The position numbers and the translations under genes were made by a program. Below, in pieces: positions 14,194 to 15,997 of a stretch of 15,997 nt of DNA (position 1 is its first letter; the number at the start of each line of letters is the position of its first letter). The notes under the pieces are model-generated. The model was not told the DNA's origin and made no database searches. It saw only the letters and a program-made list of their open reading frames with translations. The DNA comes from JACVCS01 sp038328575 (GTDB taxonomy: Bacteria > Planctomycetota > Phycisphaerae > Phycisphaerales > UBA1924), in NCBI GenBank assembly GCA_038328575.1, contig JBBQMD010000063.1, positions 1 to 15,997 of the forward strand. Direction: 5' to 3'.

Positions 14194-15093
14194 ATGCTTC
14201 CGCTCGTAAAACTGGCGGCCGACGGCCAAGAACACAAGATCACGGATGCCATCGACGCGCTCGCCGACCAGTTTGGCTTGAGCGAACTCGACCGCGAGAG
14301 CATGCTGCCAAGCGGCACGCAGACGCGCCTGTACAACCGCGTGACGTGGGCGTTGACCTACCTCACAAAGAGCCTTCTGCTCGACAAGTCCGCTCGCGGC
14401 AAGTTCAAAATTGCTTTCCGGGGGATCGACGTTCTCAAGAAGAACGTCACGCGAATCGACAACGCGTTCCTCGGGCAGTTCGATGAGTTTCGTGCCTTCA
14501 AGCAAAAGAAGAGCAAGCCAGCAACAAGTCCACTCGCGGCCGAGGTCGAGGAAGTGGAAGATGTTGACACATTGCTCACGCCCCTTGAACGCGTCGAAGG
14601 CGGCTACAACGAGCTTCGCGAAGCCTTGGCCGACGAACTGCTCACCCGCGTGCGCGTGATGCAGCCCAAGGCTTTCGAGCAGTTGGTGGTCGATGTGCTC
14701 GTCGCCATGGGATACGGCGGATCGCAACTCGACGCCGCGCAGGTCGTGGGCAAGAGCGGCGACAACGGCATCGACGGCGTCATCAAAGAAGACCGGCTCG
14801 GCCTCGACATGGTCTATGTACAAGCGAAGCGGTACACCGCCGACGTCGGCCCCGGCGCAATCCGCGAGTTCGTCGGCTCGCTCGGAGAGCACAAGGCGAC
14901 CAAGGGCGTGTTCATCACCTGCGGCGGCTTCACATCCGGAGCGAAGGAGGCCGCCGTCAAGGCCCACCACCGCATCGTGCTAATCGACGGCGACCAACTC
15001 GCGGACTACATGATCGACAACGGCGTCGGCGTCGCGGCTTACAAGGCGTACACGGTGAAGAAGTTGGATGGCGACTACTTCGGCGAAACGTAA
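14194..15093 (+). CDS. mrr: Mrr-type modification-dependent restriction endonuclease, 5' end interrupted by TAG
   Basis: Type IV restriction enzyme family that cuts foreign DNA carrying methylated bases. The translatable frame (299 residues) has the Mrr N-terminal winged-helix domain (about 1-95), a charged linker (103-135) and the PD-(D/E)xK-like catalytic domain (about 155-280). The catalytic motif is Glu162, GIDG with Asp194, and VQAK with Gln210 and Lys212, followed by KGVFITCGGFTSGAKEAA (237-254) and LDGDYF at the end, as in E. coli Mrr. The original start is at 14167 with a good ribosome site; codon 6 is TAG (14182-14184), where the E. coli protein, as I recall it, has Tyr6. Translation must therefore restart at ATG 14194, nine bases past the stop and without a ribosome site, losing nine N-terminal residues, or depend on read-through. 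The rest is intact. It is a solitary defence gene, no methylase nearby, flanked by repeats. Confidence 0.88.
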   Translation: MLPLVKLAADGQEHKITDAIDALADQFGLSELDRESMLPSGTQTRLYNRVTWALTYLTKSLLLDKSARGKFKIAFRGIDVLKKNVTRIDNAFLGQFDEFRAFKQKKSKPATSPLAAEVEEVEDVDTLLTPLERVEGGYNELREALADELLTRVRVMQPKAFEQLVVDVLVAMGYGGSQLDAAQVVGKSGDNGIDGVIKEDRLGLDMVYVQAKRYTADVGPGAIREFVGSLGEHKATKGVFITCGGFTSGAKEAAVKAHHRIVLIDGDQLADYMIDNGVGVAAYKAYTVKKLDGDYFGET

Positions 15094-15177
15094 ACTATCC
15101 TTCGCCCCTGCCGAGGCGGCATGCGTTCCCGCCACGGGTTGCACGAAGCCGTGGGGAAATCGCTACGTTTCACCGAC

Positions 15178-15201
15178 CCGCCCCGGAACGGGCGGAGGAT
15201 T
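15178..15201. repeat. Repeat X, right copy
   Basis: CCGCCC/GGGCGG hairpin with six-base loop (15178-15195) followed by AGGATT; matches 14063-14086. Located 85 bases past the mrr stop. Confidence 0.55.
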
Positions 15202-15306
15202 CGCCTTCTGCGGATGGTCGCGGCTCCAGACGCGAACGCATCGCCCAAGGATGCCCCAGACTCACCATCTTCAAGCCGTTGAAACTTCACGCAATAGGCC
15301 CGGGAA

Positions 15307-15407
15307 CGATCCACGTTCAATTCCACGACATACCCCACACGCCCCGGGCATCCGCCCGGGTCGTGTTCGTTTGCGTGCTTGATCTCGTGCCCATTGGGTG
15401 CCCGACC
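15307..15407. repeat. Repeat Y, right copy
   Basis: Starts with the same 15 bases as 13875-13889. A perfect 7-base-pair hairpin CCCGGGC ATCC GCCCGGG (15343-15360) precedes TCGTGTTCGT. The hairpin could act as a weak terminator for mrr; no T-run. Confidence 0.6.
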
Positions 15408-15412
15408 CCACA

Positions 15413-15441
15413 TTGACTCCCTCTAAATACATGCATATACA
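15413..15441 (+). promoter_or_regulatory. Strong promoter of the MarR gene, with overlapping palindrome
   Basis: TTGACT (15413-15418), exactly 17 bases, TATACA (15436-15441). The -10 ends five bases before the ATG at 15447, so transcription should start at or next to the A of ATG and give a leaderless mRNA. An ATGCAT palindrome (15431-15436) within the AT-rich ATACATGCATATAC lies between the two elements and is a plausible autoregulatory MarR site. Confidence 0.7.
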
Positions 15442-15446
15442 TTGAT

Positions 15447-15875
15447 ATGGAACAATCTCCCCCCATCTCCTGTCTCTGCGCCGTTCTCCGCCGCGCCAGC
15501 CGCGCCGTGACGCGGGCGTATGAAGCGCGGCTGGATCCGCTGGGGGTCACCGTCACCCAGCACACCATCCTGCGGACGCTCATGCAGGCCGGCGCGCGAG
15601 CGCAGCATGAGCTCGCAGAGATCCTCGTCATGGACTCCACGACGCTCACGCGAACGCTCTCGCCCCTGCGCGCACGCGGCTGGATCGAGCAGCACCCCAC
15701 CGACGACCGGCGCGTGCGCCGGTGGGCAATCACGCCGTCGGGCCGGCGCGTCATAGACCGCTGCGCTAAAGCATGGCAAGCGTCGCAACGAGATCTGAAA
15801 GCCCGCGTCGGCGAACACGAGTGGGAAGTCCTGCGCCACTCCCTACTCCGTCTAGGCGGCCTAGCCGCCGCGTAA
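15447..15875 (+). CDS. MarR-family winged-helix transcriptional regulator
   Basis: Dimeric DNA-binding regulator. The 142-residue protein has the N-terminal dimerisation helix (CLCAVLRRASRAVTRAYE, 9-26), TVTQHTILRTL (35-45), the recognition helix region (about 64-79, STTLTRTLSPLRARGWI) and the wing (86-96, DDRRVRRWAIT), then C-terminal dimerisation helices (98-140). Length and order fit the family. Cys9 and Cys11 lie in the first helix; Cys11 aligns by eye with the reactive cysteine of OhrR-type sensors (LC-x7-SR), so redox sensing is possible but not shown. The ATG is preceded by no ribosome site, in line with a leaderless mRNA. Its likely target other than itself is not in the window. A GGCGGC/GCCGCC hairpin lies at its 3' end (15855-15869). 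Confidence 0.92.
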   Translation: MEQSPPISCLCAVLRRASRAVTRAYEARLDPLGVTVTQHTILRTLMQAGARAQHELAEILVMDSTTLTRTLSPLRARGWIEQHPTDDRRVRRWAITPSGRRVIDRCAKAWQASQRDLKARVGEHEWEVLRHSLLRLGGLAAA

Positions 15876-15896
15876 TCGCCGGGCTAATCCGGGTGT

Positions 15897-15997
15897 CAAT
15901 CGCCCCCCAGCCCCCGCGTCCCTGCTCCCCCTCTCCCTGCCCCCTGCTTCCCCGGTCCCCGGTCCCCGATCCCCTCCTTCACGATTGCCGATTGCCG
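15897..15997. repeat. Pyrimidine-rich heptanucleotide repeat tract
   Basis: After the MarR stop the sequence falls into seven-base steps: variants of TCCCTGC and TCCCCCT, then GGTCCCC twice, GATCCCC, and CGATTGC twice to the end. The last 21 bases equal 7182-7202. The tract continues past the window edge. Confidence 0.75.

Larger units (their letters stand above)
15094..15446. other. Non-coding stretch between mrr and the MarR gene
   Basis: No supportable gene. It holds the right copies of repeats X and Y and the MarR promoter. The stretch is open in some frames (for example 15075-15413 minus) but these show no domain and run through the repeats. Confidence 0.6.

Noticed and set aside
13885..14970. 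Long minus-strand open frame opposite mrr
   Set aside because: Antisense shadow of a clear Mrr catalytic domain; no recognisable domain of its own.
15075..15413. Minus-strand open frame between mrr and the MarR gene, with a plausible-looking segment through repeat Y
   Set aside because: It reads through both repeats and overlaps the mrr end. The left copy of the repeat is not open in the same way, so it looks like a translated repeat rather than a gene.
13815..15446. Integron cassette around mrr
   Set aside because: The flanking repeats do not show the paired core sites of attC (RYYYAAC and GTTRRRY) and there is no integrase in the window.

Overview
The window reads as chromosomal DNA from a GC-rich bacterium, most likely a planctomycete of the Phycisphaerae type. 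The inference rests on four things seen together: an FGE/SUMF1-like secreted protein ending in a PEP-CTERM-like sorting tail, a small membrane protein with a paired CxxC zinc ribbon, a sigma-70 factor with an unusual N-terminus and a shortened region between domains 2 and 4, and many genes with weak or no Shine-Dalgarno. No rRNA, tRNA, CRISPR array, transposase or phage gene was found.

Layout. Positions 1-3086 (minus strand): the 5' part of dUTPase (dut, cut by the window edge), an S1-domain RNA-binding protein, and a zinc-ribbon membrane protein. Positions 3426-5759 (minus): a two-gene membrane operon, an NfeD/YuaF-like OB-fold protein followed by flotillin. Positions 5895-7064 (plus): a PilT/PilU-type retraction ATPase with a strong terminator. 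Positions 7248-10109 (minus): Mn-type superoxide dismutase, a membrane-anchored enterochelin-esterase-like hydrolase with a carbohydrate-binding-like N-domain, and greA. A long non-coding stretch (10110-11162) separates these from plus-strand genes: the sigma factor (11163-12341, with terminator), the PEP-CTERM FGE-like protein (12891-13814), an Mrr-type methyl-directed restriction endonuclease (14194-15093) and a MarR-family regulator (15447-15875).

Most genes are housekeeping or stress genes. The accessory part is the right-hand third. There the mrr gene is flanked by two kinds of diverged non-coding repeat. Its natural start (ATG at 14167 with a good ribosome site) is followed after five codons by an in-frame TAG exactly where the E. 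coli family member, as I recall it, has a tyrosine. The MarR gene has a near-consensus promoter placed so close to the ATG that its mRNA should be leaderless.

Non-coding structure is plentiful. There are heptanucleotide tandem repeats (CGGCAAT/ATTGCCG) inverted around the pilT terminator and again at the window's right end, octamer repeats forming nested inverted repeats over the dut start codon, tandem hairpins upstream of sod, and a possible minus-strand structured RNA with its own terminator between the sigma factor and the PEP-CTERM gene. I found no complete new multi-gene system. The best leads are the interrupted mrr, the repeats around it, and the candidate non-coding RNA.
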